Shown: in pieces, positions 27,184 through 36,128 of the stretch
Position numbering within the stretch: the first letter of the stretch is position 1
Layout of the letters: each line of letters starts with the position of its first letter
DNA from: Ramlibacter sp.
GTDB taxonomy: Bacteria > Pseudomonadota > Gammaproteobacteria > Burkholderiales > Burkholderiaceae_C
Length of the DNA stretch: 64,000 nucleotides
Assembly (NCBI GenBank): GCA_019635415.1
Contig: JAHBZN010000001.1
Span: 434,001 to 498,000, forward strand
Reading direction: 5' to 3'
Made by a program: the position numbers and the translations under genes
The notes under the pieces: model-generated
Databases searched by the model: none
What the model was told of the DNA's origin: nothing
What the model saw: the letters and a program-made list of their open reading frames with translations, nothing else

Positions 27184-28542
27184 ATGGGGCCGGACTATAA
27201 ACTCTCGGACTGGCCCTGCCCCAGTTCCGTGAGTACCACCCCTTCCTCTTCTTCGCCCCTGGCCGAGCGCCTGCGGCCCCGCACGCTGGCCGATGTCATC
27301 GGCCAGCAGCACCTGCTGGGCGAGGGCATGCCCCTGCGCATTGCCTTCGAGTCGGGGCAGCCGCACAGCTGCATCCTCTGGGGGCCACCCGGGGTGGGCA
27401 AGACGACCATCGCACGGCTCATGGCCGACGCTTTTGACGCGCAGTTCATCACCATCAGCGCCGTGCTCGGGGGCGTGAAGGACATCCGTGACGCCGTGGA
27501 GCAGGCGCAGATTGCGCAGGGCACCGCGCTGGAGGCTGCCAGTGGCGGGGGGCGCCGCACCCTGGTCTTTGTGGACGAGGTGCACCGCTTCAACAAGAGC
27601 CAGCAGGACGCCTTCCTGCCCCACGTGGAGAGCGGCCTGTTCACCTTCATCGGAGCCACGACGGAAAACCCGTCATTCGAGGTGAACTCGGCCTTGCTCT
27701 CGCGCGCCGCCGTCTACGTGCTGCAACCTCTGTCTGCCGGGGATCTGGAGCAGATTGTGGCCAGAGCCCAGGCGGAGCGGTCACTTCCTGCTATTGAAAA
27801 GGTAGCAATGGAGCGCCTGATTGCCTATGCCGACGGCGATGCCAGGCGCCTGCTGAATACGCTGGAGACGCTGGCGGTGGCCGCGCAGCGTGAAAAGGTG
27901 GACCCCCTCACCGATGCCTGGCTGCTCAAGGTGCTGGGCGAGCGCATGCGCCGCTACGACAAGGGCGGTGAGCAGTTCTACGACACCATCAGCGCGCTGC
28001 ACAAAAGCGTTCGTGGCTCCGACCCCGATGCGTCCCTGTACTGGTTCGTGCGCATGCTCGACGGCGGGGCCGACCCGCGCTACATGGCGCGCCGCCTGGT
28101 CCGCATGGCCAGCGAGGACATCGGCCTGGCCGATCCCCGCGCACTGCGTCTGGCGCTCGATGCCGCCGAGACCTACGAGCGGCTGGGCTCCCCCGAGGGC
28201 GAGCTCGCGCTGGCCCAGTGTGTGGTCTACCTCGCGGTGGCCCCCAAGTCCAATGCCGTGTACAAGGCCTACAACGAAGCCCGGGCCCTGGTGAAGAAGG
28301 ACGGCACGCGTCCCGTGCCCCTGCACCTGCGCAACGCGCCCACGCAGCTCATGAAGGACCTGGACTATGGCAAGAACTACCGCTACGCCCATGACGAGGA
28401 GGGCGGTTTCGCGGCGGGAGAGCGTTACTGGCCCGACGGCATGGCCGGGGTGGAGTTCTACCGGCCTGTGGACCGCGGACTGGAAATCCGCATCGCAGAT
28501 AAGCTGATGGAGTTGAAGAAGTTAAATCATCAGAAAAACTAA
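27184..28542 (+). CDS. rarA: Replication-associated recombination protein A (MgsA/RarA AAA+ ATPase)
   Basis: 452 residues if ATG 27184 is used; GTG 27229 gives a start (VSTTPSSSSPLAERLRP) closer to the family norm, and neither has a good ribosome-binding site. Walker A is GPPGVGKTT, Walker B VFVDEVHRF, sensor 1 GATTENPSFEVNSALLSR, and the C-terminal clamp/tetramer domain carries RMASEDIGLADPRAL and KSNAVYKAYNEA. It acts at stalled forks with SSB. TATAAA at 27196-27201, inside the possible extended N-terminus, would suit a short-leader GTG start. Confidence 0.94.
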   Translation: MGPDYKLSDWPCPSSVSTTPSSSSPLAERLRPRTLADVIGQQHLLGEGMPLRIAFESGQPHSCILWGPPGVGKTTIARLMADAFDAQFITISAVLGGVKDIRDAVEQAQIAQGTALEAASGGGRRTLVFVDEVHRFNKSQQDAFLPHVESGLFTFIGATTENPSFEVNSALLSRAAVYVLQPLSAGDLEQIVARAQAERSLPAIEKVAMERLIAYADGDARRLLNTLETLAVAAQREKVDPLTDAWLLKVLGERMRRYDKGGEQFYDTISALHKSVRGSDPDASLYWFVRMLDGGADPRYMARRLVRMASEDIGLADPRALRLALDAAETYERLGSPEGELALAQCVVYLAVAPKSNAVYKAYNEARALVKKDGTRPVPLHLRNAPTQLMKDLDYGKNYRYAHDEEGGFAAGERYWPDGMAGVEFYRPVDRGLEIRIADKLMELKKLNHQKN

Positions 28543-28643
28543 TTTAAGAAAAAAGCCCCTGATAAGGCCCGCCGTCGAGGGTAAACCCCGGGCAAAACAC
28601 GGTTTTTCGAGCCGTCACCGATAGCTACAATCTCGTACACGAA

Positions 28644-28674
28644 CCCGCCAAGGGACCTGCTTGGCGGGTTTTTT
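28644..28674 (+). terminator. Rho-independent terminator upstream of livH
   Basis: CCCGCCAAG / CTTGGCGGG (9-bp stem, 7-nt loop) followed by T6. It lies about 100 bp after rarA and 110 bp before livH. TACAAT at 28626-28631 just before it could be a -10, in which case the hairpin would sit right at the start of the liv transcript. Confidence 0.88.
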
Positions 28675-28783
28675 GCTAGATGGCTGGTTGTGCCCACAAG
28701 GCGCGCCGGTCTATCAACAGACCTGGTCACAAAAATCCTGGCTCAACCTGGCTATCGGCCGGTTACAAAAACGGAGAATTTCT

Positions 28784-29713
28784 ATGGACATCTTGCTGCA
28801 ACAGATCATCAATGGTCTGGTTCTCGGCAGCATGTACGCCTTGATAGCCTTGGGCTACACCATGGTGTACGGCATCATCCAGCTGATCAATTTCGCGCAC
28901 GGTGAAGTGCTCATGGTGGGGGCGCTGACCAGCTGGGCGCTGATCACCGTGCTGCAGCCGGCCATGCCCGGCGCACCAGGCTGGGTCATTCTGCTGCTGG
29001 CGACCGTGGTGGCCTGTGGCGTGGCCGCGGCGCTGAACTACACGATCGAGAAAGTGGCCTACCGGCCGCTGCGCAACAGCCCCCGGCTGGCACCGCTGAT
29101 CACCGCGCTGGGCATGTCCATTCTGCTGCAGACGCTGGCCATGATCGTGTTCAAGGCCAATTACAAACCCTACCCCACGCTGCTGCCGCCGCAGCCCTTC
29201 GAGATCGGCGGCGCCGTGATCACGCCGACCCAGATCATGATCCTGGGCGTGACCGTGGTCGCGCTGCTGTTCCTGGTCTGGCTGGTGAACTACACGAGCC
29301 TGGGCCGCGCCATGCGGGCCACGGCCGAGAACCCGCGCGTGGCGGGCCTGATGGGCGTCAAGCCTGACACGGTGATTTCGGCCACCTTCATCATCGGGGC
29401 CGTCCTGGCCACCATCGCGGGCGTGATGTACGCCTCCAACTATGGCACCGTGCAACACACCATGGGCTTCCTGCCGGGACTCAAGGCCTTCACGGCGGCG
29501 GTGTTTGGCGGCATCGGCAACCTTGCCGGCGCCGTGATCGGCGCCGTGCTGCTGGGTCTGATCGAGGCCATCGGGTCGGGCTACATCGGTACCCTGACCG
29601 GCGGCGTGCTGGGCAGCAACTACGCGGACATCTTCGCGTTCATCGTGCTCATCATCATCCTGACCCTGCGGCCTTCCGGCCTCATGGGTGAGCGCGTGGC
29701 GGACCGGGCCTGA
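28784..29713 (+). CDS. livH: Branched-chain amino-acid type ABC transporter, LivH permease
   Basis: 309 residues from ATG 28784, with GGAGAA upstream. It is a hydrophobic inner-membrane permease with the conserved start MDILLQQIINGLVLGSMYAL (split here) and the EAA-like region TAENPRVAGLMGVKPDTVI. It is the first gene of a livH-M-G-F operon with 10-bp or shorter gaps. In the family these importers take leucine, isoleucine and valine, but urea, amides and aromatic acids are also known. No binding protein is in the operon, so the substrate is open. Confidence 0.95.
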   Translation: MDILLQQIINGLVLGSMYALIALGYTMVYGIIQLINFAHGEVLMVGALTSWALITVLQPAMPGAPGWVILLLATVVACGVAAALNYTIEKVAYRPLRNSPRLAPLITALGMSILLQTLAMIVFKANYKPYPTLLPPQPFEIGGAVITPTQIMILGVTVVALLFLVWLVNYTSLGRAMRATAENPRVAGLMGVKPDTVISATFIIGAVLATIAGVMYASNYGTVQHTMGFLPGLKAFTAAVFGGIGNLAGAVIGAVLLGLIEAIGSGYIGTLTGGVLGSNYADIFAFIVLIIILTLRPSGLMGERVADRA

Positions 29714-29723
29714 GGGGAACACC

Positions 29724-30803
29724 ATGAATCAGAAAAAACTCCTGACGTACCTGCTGGGCGGCGTTGCCCTGGTGATCCTGCCTTTCATCCTCCAGAGCTT
29801 TGGCCACGCCTGGGTGCGCATTGCTGACGTGGCCCTGCTCTATGTGATGCTGGCCCTGGGGCTCAACATCGTGGTGGGCTATGCCGGTCTGCTGGACCTG
29901 GGCTATGTGGCGTTCTACGCCGTCGGTGCCTACATGTTTGCGCTGATGGCGTCGCCCCATCTCACCGAGACCTTCGCCAGCTTCGCGGCCATGTTCCCCC
30001 ATGGACTGCACACACCGCTGTGGATCGTCATCCCGCTGGGGGCGGGGCTGGCTGCCCTGTTCGGGGTGCTGCTGGGAGCCCCCACGCTCAAGTTGCGCGG
30101 TGACTACCTGGCCATCGTGACGCTGGGCTTCGGGGAGATCATCCGCATCTTCCTGAACAACCTGGACCATCCGGTCAACGTCACCAATGGCCCCAAGGGC
30201 ATCAACCAGATCGAGTCCATCAAGTTCTTCGGGCTGGACCTCGGTGACCCGCTGATGATCGGCAACTACGAGGTGGCCTCGGTCACGCTCTACTACTTCC
30301 TGTTCCTGGTGCTGGTGATTTTCAGCGTGCTGGTCTGCTACCGCCTCGAGCTGTCGCGCATCGGCCGCGCCTGGATGGCCATCCGCGAGGACGAGATCGC
30401 CGCCAAGGCCATGGGCATCAACACCCGCAACATGAAGCTGCTGGCTTTCGGCATGGGGGCCACGTTTGGTGGCGTGTCCGGCTCGATGTTCGGCGCGTTC
30501 CAGGGCTTCGTGTCGCCCGAGTCCTTCAGTCTCATGGAGTCGGTGATGATCGTGGCCATGGTGGTGCTGGGGGGCATCGGCCACCTGCCAGGCGTGATCC
30601 TGGGGGCGGTGCTGCTGTCGGCCTTGCCCGAAGTGCTGCGCTATGTGGCCGGACCGCTGCAGGCCATGACGGGGGGGCGGCTGGATTCGGCCATCCTGCG
30701 CCAGTTGCTGATCGCGCTGGCGATGATTGTGATCATGTTGATGCGGCCGCGCGGCCTGTGGCCCGCGCCCGAGCATGGCAAGTCGCTGCAACAAGGCAAC
30801 TGA
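29724..30803 (+). CDS. livM: Branched-chain amino-acid type ABC transporter, LivM permease
   Basis: 359 residues from ATG 29724 (GAGGGGA ribosome-binding site). It is a polytopic membrane protein with ALGLNIVVGYAGLLDLGYVAF (split by loop), LRGDYLAIVTLGFGEIIRI and the cytoplasmic coupling segment RIGRAWMAIREDEIAAKAMG that docks on the ATPases. It pairs with LivH to form the membrane channel. Confidence 0.95.
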   Translation: MNQKKLLTYLLGGVALVILPFILQSFGHAWVRIADVALLYVMLALGLNIVVGYAGLLDLGYVAFYAVGAYMFALMASPHLTETFASFAAMFPHGLHTPLWIVIPLGAGLAALFGVLLGAPTLKLRGDYLAIVTLGFGEIIRIFLNNLDHPVNVTNGPKGINQIESIKFFGLDLGDPLMIGNYEVASVTLYYFLFLVLVIFSVLVCYRLELSRIGRAWMAIREDEIAAKAMGINTRNMKLLAFGMGATFGGVSGSMFGAFQGFVSPESFSLMESVMIVAMVVLGGIGHLPGVILGAVLLSALPEVLRYVAGPLQAMTGGRLDSAILRQLLIALAMIVIMLMRPRGLWPAPEHGKSLQQGN

Positions 30804-30813
30804 GGACATCGCC

Positions 30814-31584
30814 ATGACAGACACCGTATTGAAAGTAGCCGGCATTTCCAAGCGTTTTGGCGGCCTGCAGGCCCTCTCGGACGTGGGCATCACCATCGAA
30901 CGTGGACAGGTCTATGGCCTGATCGGACCCAACGGCGCCGGCAAAACCACCTTCTTCAACGTGATCACCGGGCTGTACACGCCCGACAGCGGCACCTTTG
31001 AACTCGCGGGCAAGCCCTACAAGCCCACGGCTGTGCACGAGGTGGCCAAGGCCGGCATCGCGCGCACCTTCCAGAACATCCGCCTGTTCGCCGAAATGAC
31101 GGCAATCGAGAACGTGATGGTGGGGCGGCACATGCGCACCCACTCGGGGTTGCTGGGCGCGATTTTTCGTACCGGAAGCTTCAAGGCCGAAGAGGCCGCC
31201 ATCGCCAAGCGGGCGCAGGAGCTGCTCGACTACGTGGGCATCGGCAAGTACACCGACTACAAGGCGCGAACGCTGTCCTATGGCGACCAGCGGCGCCTGG
31301 AAATTGCTCGTGCGCTGGCCACCGACCCCCAGCTCATTGCCCTGGACGAACCAGCCGCCGGCATGAACGCCACCGAGAAGGTGCAGCTGCGTGAACTGAT
31401 TGACCAGATCCGCAAGGACAACCGTACCATTCTGCTCATCGAGCACGACGTGAAACTGGTGATGGGCCTGTGCGACCGGGTCACGGTGCTGGACTACGGT
31501 AAGCAGATCGCCGAAGGCGAACCCGCCGACGTGCAGAAAAACGAAAAAGTGATTGAAGCCTATCTGGGCACGGGGGGACACTGA
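30814..31584 (+). CDS. livG: Branched-chain amino-acid type ABC transporter, LivG ATPase
   Basis: 256 residues from ATG 30814. Walker A is GPNGAGKTTFFN, the signature is LSYGDQRRLEIARAL, and Walker B is LIALDEPAAGMN with EHDVKLV. The LSYGxQR signature is the LivG form. It works with LivF as the heterodimeric ATPase on LivHM. Confidence 0.95.
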   Translation: MTDTVLKVAGISKRFGGLQALSDVGITIERGQVYGLIGPNGAGKTTFFNVITGLYTPDSGTFELAGKPYKPTAVHEVAKAGIARTFQNIRLFAEMTAIENVMVGRHMRTHSGLLGAIFRTGSFKAEEAAIAKRAQELLDYVGIGKYTDYKARTLSYGDQRRLEIARALATDPQLIALDEPAAGMNATEKVQLRELIDQIRKDNRTILLIEHDVKLVMGLCDRVTVLDYGKQIAEGEPADVQKNEKVIEAYLGTGGH

Positions 31585-31585
31585 C

Positions 31586-32302
31586 ATGGCGCAGACGCTA
31601 CTCAAGGTCAAGGGTCTGAAGGTCGCCTACGGCGGCATCCAGGCGGTCAAGGGCGTGGATTTCGAGGTTCATGAAGGCGAGCTGGTCTCGCTGATCGGCT
31701 CCAACGGAGCCGGCAAGACCACCACCATGAAGGCCATCACGGGCACGTTGGCCATCAGTGCCGGCGACATCGAATACCTGGGCAAGAGCATCAGGGGCCA
31801 GGGCCCCTGGGACCTGGTGAAGCAGGGCCTGGCCATGGTGCCGGAGGGCCGGGGTGTTTTCACCCGCATGACCATCACCGAAAACCTCCAGATGGGGGCC
31901 TACATCCGGCGCGACAAGCCCGAGATCGCCACCGACATGGAGAAGGTGTTCACCATCTTCCCTCGCCTGCGCGAGCGCAAGGACCAGCTCGCCGGCACCA
32001 TGTCGGGGGGCGAACAGCAGATGCTGGCCATGGGCCGCGCGCTGATGAGCCGGCCCAAGGTGCTGCTGATGGACGAGCCGTCCATGGGCCTGTCCCCCAT
32101 CATGGTCGACAAGATCTTCGAGGTGGTGCGCGACGTGTATGCGCAGGGCGTGACGGTGTTGCTGGTGGAGCAGAACGCCAGCCGAGCGCTCGCCCTTGCC
32201 AACCGCGCCTACGTCATGGAGTCCGGCGAGATCACCATGAGCGGCGACGCCAAGGAAATGCTGACCGACCCGAAGGTGCGGGCAGCTTACCTCGGCGAGT
32301 AG
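31586..32302 (+). CDS. livF: Branched-chain amino-acid type ABC transporter, LivF ATPase
   Basis: 238 residues from ATG 31586, one base after the livG stop. Walker A is GSNGAGKTTTMK, the signature is MSGGEQQMLAMGRAL, and Walker B is VLLMDEPSMGLSP. This is the last gene of the operon; it ends 2 bp from the converging outer-membrane protein gene with no terminator visible between them. Confidence 0.95.
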   Translation: MAQTLLKVKGLKVAYGGIQAVKGVDFEVHEGELVSLIGSNGAGKTTTMKAITGTLAISAGDIEYLGKSIRGQGPWDLVKQGLAMVPEGRGVFTRMTITENLQMGAYIRRDKPEIATDMEKVFTIFPRLRERKDQLAGTMSGGEQQMLAMGRALMSRPKVLLMDEPSMGLSPIMVDKIFEVVRDVYAQGVTVLLVEQNASRALALANRAYVMESGEITMSGDAKEMLTDPKVRAAYLGE

Positions 32303-32304
32303 CC

Positions 32305-32898
32305 TCAGTACCGGTACTGCAGGCCCACGCTGGTCATGCGCACCGGTTCGCGGTGGCCGCCCGCGAAGTGGAAGTCGTGGCTGTCCCACCCCAGGGTGGC
32401 GGACACCTTGGGCGTGAACGCATAACTCACTCCCGCGCCGTACGAGAGACCAAAGCCGCTGTCGGAACCGGGCGTCACGCCCGAGCCGGCGGCCGCTGAG
32501 GTCTCTGTGCGGCCGTAGGTGGTGCCGACTTTTCCGTACAAGTCCACGGCCTGGCTCAGGGGCAGCTTGCCGACGAGGCTCAGGTTGAGGCCATGCGCGC
32601 GGGTGGTTCCACCGCCGCGGTCGATCCGCCCCATGTTGAGATAGCCGAGTTCCACGCCCCAGCGGTCTGAGACCATGTTGCCGCCGTAGAGATGGCCGGC
32701 AGTGGCGGAATCGCCGCAGACGAAGGCGCCGGAGCCGCAGGAGGTGTCGTAGTTCGAACGGCCCAGGTTGAATCCGAAGTAGCCGCGGCTGGCGGCGTGG
32801 GCGCTGTAGCCCGGGCTTTGCGCGGCTGCGGGGAGGGCAAGCATCGACACTGTGGCCATGACGGCGGCGGACAGCAGGATGCGGTTGGATTTTTGCAT
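32305..32898 (-). CDS. Outer-membrane beta-barrel protein (OmpA/OmpW-like)
   Basis: 197 residues from ATG 32898. The signal peptide runs to ALPAAAQS. The mature part alternates aromatic/hydrophobic strands with Gly-rich turns (GYFGFNLGRSNYDT, WGVELGYLNMGRID, LYGKVGTTYGRTE) and ends in SVGLQYRY, the terminal aromatic typical of barrels inserted by BAM. About eight strands fit. Cysteines C60 and C67 (CGSGAFVC) may form a disulfide in a surface loop. No periplasmic peptidoglycan domain is present. Role unknown, structural or small-solute pore. Confidence 0.85.
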   Translation of the reverse strand: MQKSNRILLSAAVMATVSMLALPAAAQSPGYSAHAASRGYFGFNLGRSNYDTSCGSGAFVCGDSATAGHLYGGNMVSDRWGVELGYLNMGRIDRGGGTTRAHGLNLSLVGKLPLSQAVDLYGKVGTTYGRTETSAAAGSGVTPGSDSGFGLSYGAGVSYAFTPKVSATLGWDSHDFHFAGGHREPVRMTSVGLQYRY

Positions 32899-33032
32899 GG
32901 GGTCACTCCAGATCATTCAGATGAAACCCGCGCCGTGAAACGGATGGCGCGGGCGTTCTGACAATCTAGGGAGGTCCCCGATGGCGGACTGTGGGACGAT
33001 CAGGCCGCCCTCTGTAGGACGGCTCGGACGTT

Positions 33033-34010
33033 TCAGTCCACGCGGGCGCCGGAGGCTTTCACGATCTTCTCGTACTTGGCGAGTTCGCTCTTCATGAAGA
33101 CGCCGAACTGCTCGGGGGTGGACGGGACCGGCTCGGCCATCAACGCGGCGAAGCGCGTCTTGGTCTCGGGCGCATTCAGCGCTTCGACAAAGGCGCGACT
33201 GAGCTTGGCCAGCACGTCCTTGGGTGTCCCGGCCGGAGCCACCAGGCCCCACCAGGTGTCGATCGAGAAGCCCTTGAGCGTGTCGGCCACGGGCGGCACG
33301 TCCGGCAGGGCGGGCGAGCGGGTGAGGGTGGTGACCGCCAGGGCCTTGAGCTTGCCCGCGCGGATGTTGGGCGCCGCGGTGGCGAGGTTGTCGAAGTTGA
33401 AGTCGACCTGGCCGGACAGCAACGCCAACTGGGCCGGGTTGCCGCCGTTGTAGGGGATGTGCACTGCAAAGATGCCCGCGTCGCGCTTGAACATTTCTCC
33501 GGCGAGGTGGCCCGCGCTGCCGTTGCCGCCGCTGCCGTAGTTCAGTTTGGCCGGGTTGGCCTTGACGTAGGCGATCAGGTCCTTCACCGTGTTGATGTTC
33601 AGGCGCTTGGCGGTCTCGGCGTTCATGACCAGCACATTGGGCACGCGCAGCATCTGGGTGATGGGGGCGAAGTCCTTGGCGGCGTCAAACGGCATCTTGC
33701 TGAACAGCCACGGGTTGATGGCGTTGGTGGCGACAGCGGCAATGCCGATCGTCATGCCGTCTGGTGGCGCCTTGGCCACGAGGTTGGCACCGATGTTGCC
33801 CCCCCCACCGGGCTTGTTGTCGATGATGACCGTGCCCAGCGAATCCTTGACGCGTTCGGCCAGCAGGCGGGCCGTGACGTCAATCGGTCCGCCGGCGCCA
33901 TAGGGCACCACCAGGCGGATGGGTTGGCCCTGGGCCAGCACTCCGGTGGCTGGCAGCGCCAGGGCGGTGGCGAGGGTGGACAGAACGAGTAGTCGGCGTT
34001 GCACGGTCAT
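33033..34010 (-). CDS. Bug-family (TctC-like) periplasmic solute-binding protein
   Basis: 325 residues. The signal peptide ends at ATGVLAQG. The mature start PIRLVVPYGAGGPIDVTAR and NKPGGGGNIGANLVAKAPPDG are the hallmark of the Bug/TctC superfamily, hugely expanded in Bordetella, Cupriavidus and Comamonadaceae. These bind carboxylates or aromatic acids in the periplasm. No TctA/TctB membrane genes are nearby. The start overlaps the stop of the upstream reductase as ATGA, an odd coupling of a periplasmic binder to a cytoplasmic redox enzyme. Confidence 0.93.
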   Translation of the reverse strand: MTVQRRLLVLSTLATALALPATGVLAQGQPIRLVVPYGAGGPIDVTARLLAERVKDSLGTVIIDNKPGGGGNIGANLVAKAPPDGMTIGIAAVATNAINPWLFSKMPFDAAKDFAPITQMLRVPNVLVMNAETAKRLNINTVKDLIAYVKANPAKLNYGSGGNGSAGHLAGEMFKRDAGIFAVHIPYNGGNPAQLALLSGQVDFNFDNLATAAPNIRAGKLKALAVTTLTRSPALPDVPPVADTLKGFSIDTWWGLVAPAGTPKDVLAKLSRAFVEALNAPETKTRFAALMAEPVPSTPEQFGVFMKSELAKYEKIVKASGARVD

Positions 34011-35074
34011 GCGGTCTCCTTGTGTTTGTCGGCTTCAGTGGTGAATGAGTCTGCGTAGAACTCGTCGGTCGGCAGGCCCGCCTGGGCGCTGTACTCGGCC
34101 CGCGCCGAGTCCACTACGATGGGCGCGCCGCAGGCATAGACCTGGTGGCCCGAGAGGTCAGGAAAGTCTTCCAGCACCGCGCGGTGGACAAAGCCGGTAC
34201 GGCCGGTCCAGTTGTCCTCGGGCAAGGCGTTGGAGATGACGGGCACGTATTTGAGTTGCGGCATGGCGGCCAGTTGGGCCTGCACCCAGTCATCCAGGTA
34301 CAGGTCGCCAGGACGACGGCCTCCCCAGTACAGCGTCGCAGGCCGGGTGATGCCCTTGTGGCGCATGTGTTCGATCAGTGCCTTGATCGGGGCAAAACCG
34401 GTTCCCGACGCCAGCAGCACCATGGGCTTGTCGGAATCCTCGCGCAGGAAGAAGCTGCCGTAGGGGCCCTCGACCCGCAGGATTTCCTTCTCCTTCATGG
34501 CGTTGAACACATGGTCGGTGAACTTGCCGCCGGGCATGTGACGGATGTGCAGCTCGATGCCCGGTGGCGTCGCCGGCGAGGCACCCGGTTCGCTCACCAG
34601 GGTGTGGGGCGCGTTGGCCATGGAGTAGCTGCGGCGTGCACCATCGCGCAGAATGAACTCCACGTACTGGCCCGCGTGGTAACGCATGGTGTCGTTGGCG
34701 GGCAGTTGCAGGCGCACCAGCATGACGTCGTGGGACTTCTTTTCCAGCGCCAGCACACGCGAGGGCATTTTCTTGATGGGGAAGGCGCTTTCGTCGGTGA
34801 CCTGACGCGACTCCAGCAGCACGTCGGTCTGCGGCACGGCGCAGCAGGTCAGGATGTACCCCGCCGCTTCTTCCTCGTGGCTCAGGGCCTTGGTCTGGTG
34901 GGTGCCGTGGACGACCGTGCCCTCGAGCTTCTTGCACTTGCAGGAGCCGCAGGCGCCGTCCTTGCAGCCATAGGGCAGGCCAATGCCCTGGCGGATGGCT
35001 GCGGGCAGGATGGCTTCGTCGGGGTTGGCGGAGAACGTGCGGCCGCTGGGCTGCACCGTGATCTGGAAGCTCAT
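34007..35074 (-). CDS. Plant-type 2Fe-2S ferredoxin / FAD / NAD(P)H reductase (AscD-like)
   Basis: 355 residues from ATG 35074. The N-terminal ferredoxin domain has CKDGACGSCKCKKLEG (three cluster ligands) and a fourth Cys about 30 residues on (YILTCC). The FAD motif is RSYSMANAP near 150 and the NAD domain has MVLLASGTGFAPIKAL. This is the domain order of CDP-6-deoxy-3,4-glucoseen reductase (AscD/RfbI) and of oxygenase reductases. No partner dehydratase or oxygenase is adjacent, so the substrate is unknown. In many Burkholderiales such a gene sits beside an SDR epimerase, as here. Confidence 0.88.
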   Translation of the reverse strand: MSFQITVQPSGRTFSANPDEAILPAAIRQGIGLPYGCKDGACGSCKCKKLEGTVVHGTHQTKALSHEEEAAGYILTCCAVPQTDVLLESRQVTDESAFPIKKMPSRVLALEKKSHDVMLVRLQLPANDTMRYHAGQYVEFILRDGARRSYSMANAPHTLVSEPGASPATPPGIELHIRHMPGGKFTDHVFNAMKEKEILRVEGPYGSFFLREDSDKPMVLLASGTGFAPIKALIEHMRHKGITRPATLYWGGRRPGDLYLDDWVQAQLAAMPQLKYVPVISNALPEDNWTGRTGFVHRAVLEDFPDLSGHQVYACGAPIVVDSARAEYSAQAGLPTDEFYADSFTTEADKHKETA

Positions 35075-35119
35075 TCTTTGGGTATCCTCGGGGCCTGTTT
35101 TCACTGGTAACCCCTGATT

Positions 35120-36064
35120 TTGCCTTCAAACCAAAACCCCCTCGGCGCATTGCCCGCGCGCTTTCGCCGGGAGCGGCTTCTGGTGGTGGGCTGTGGTGAC
35201 GTGGGGTTGCGTGTGGTGGGAGCGCTGGGGGGGCGGCTGCGGGTGCTGGCGCTGACCTCGTCGCCCTCCCGGGTGCCCGCTTTGCGGGCCCGGGGCGTCC
35301 AGCCCGTGGTGGGCGATCTTGATGCGCCCGCCAGCTTGCGCCGCCTGGCCGGGGTAGCGACGCGGGTCCTGCACCTGGCTCCGCCGCCGTCGGACGGCCA
35401 GCCCCAATGGTGGCGTGATCCAAGAACCCAGGCGTTGCTGCGCGCCTTGCGTCTGCGGTCGACTCCGGCCGCCGTGGTCTATGGCTCGACCAGCGGGGTG
35501 TACGGCGACTGCCAGGGAGAGGTTGCTATGGAAACAAGAGCGCCGAATGCCCACACACCAAGGGCTCAACGGCGATTGGACGCTGAAACGCTGGTGCGCC
35601 ACTACGGCCGGACCGCAGGTGCGGGCGGGGCGGTGCGGGCCTGCATTCTGCGCATTCCGGGCATCTACGCGCCCGACCGTGAGGGGGGCACTCCGCAGGC
35701 CCGCCTGCTCAAGGGCACACCGGTGCTGGCGGCGCAGGACGATGTGTTCACCAACCACATCCATGCCGATGACCTGGCCCGCGCCTGCCTGGCCGCCCTG
35801 TGGCGGGGCCGGCCGCAGCGCGTGTACAACGTCAATGACGACACCCAGCTCAAGATGGGCGACTACTTTGACCTAGCTGCCGACTTGTTTGGCCTGCCAC
35901 GCCCGCCGCGCGTGCCGCGCAGCACCGCGCAAGACGCGTTGCCGCTGAGTTTGCTGAGCTTCATGAGCGAATCGCGGCGGATGGACAATTCGCGGCTGAA
36001 GCGGGAACTGGGGGTGAAACTGAAATACGCGTCAGCTGAAATAGGGTTACAAATTTCCAAATAG
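35120..36064 (+). CDS. NAD-dependent epimerase/dehydratase-like protein (SDR, YeeZ-like)
   Basis: 314 residues from a TTG at 35120; no in-frame ATG lies before the nucleotide loop. The Rossmann loop is LLVVGCGDVGLRVV, the first strand/loop then GVQPVVGDLD, the active-site region VVYGSTSGVYGD (S/T-Y) and, farther on, TNHIHADDLARA. It belongs to the atypical extended SDRs near YeeZ. It may act on a nucleotide sugar or cofactor; the exact reaction is unknown. It lies between the reductase and the EPS locus but reads away from both. Confidence 0.8.
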   Translation: MPSNQNPLGALPARFRRERLLVVGCGDVGLRVVGALGGRLRVLALTSSPSRVPALRARGVQPVVGDLDAPASLRRLAGVATRVLHLAPPPSDGQPQWWRDPRTQALLRALRLRSTPAAVVYGSTSGVYGDCQGEVAMETRAPNAHTPRAQRRLDAETLVRHYGRTAGAGGAVRACILRIPGIYAPDREGGTPQARLLKGTPVLAAQDDVFTNHIHADDLARACLAALWRGRPQRVYNVNDDTQLKMGDYFDLAADLFGLPRPPRVPRSTAQDALPLSLLSFMSESRRMDNSRLKRELGVKLKYASAEIGLQISK

Positions 36065-36128
36065 TTTCAGTAGTTGGGCCCGGATTGCGAAGTGCCAAAT
36101 GGAGAAGCAATTCAGCAATGGGCATGAC

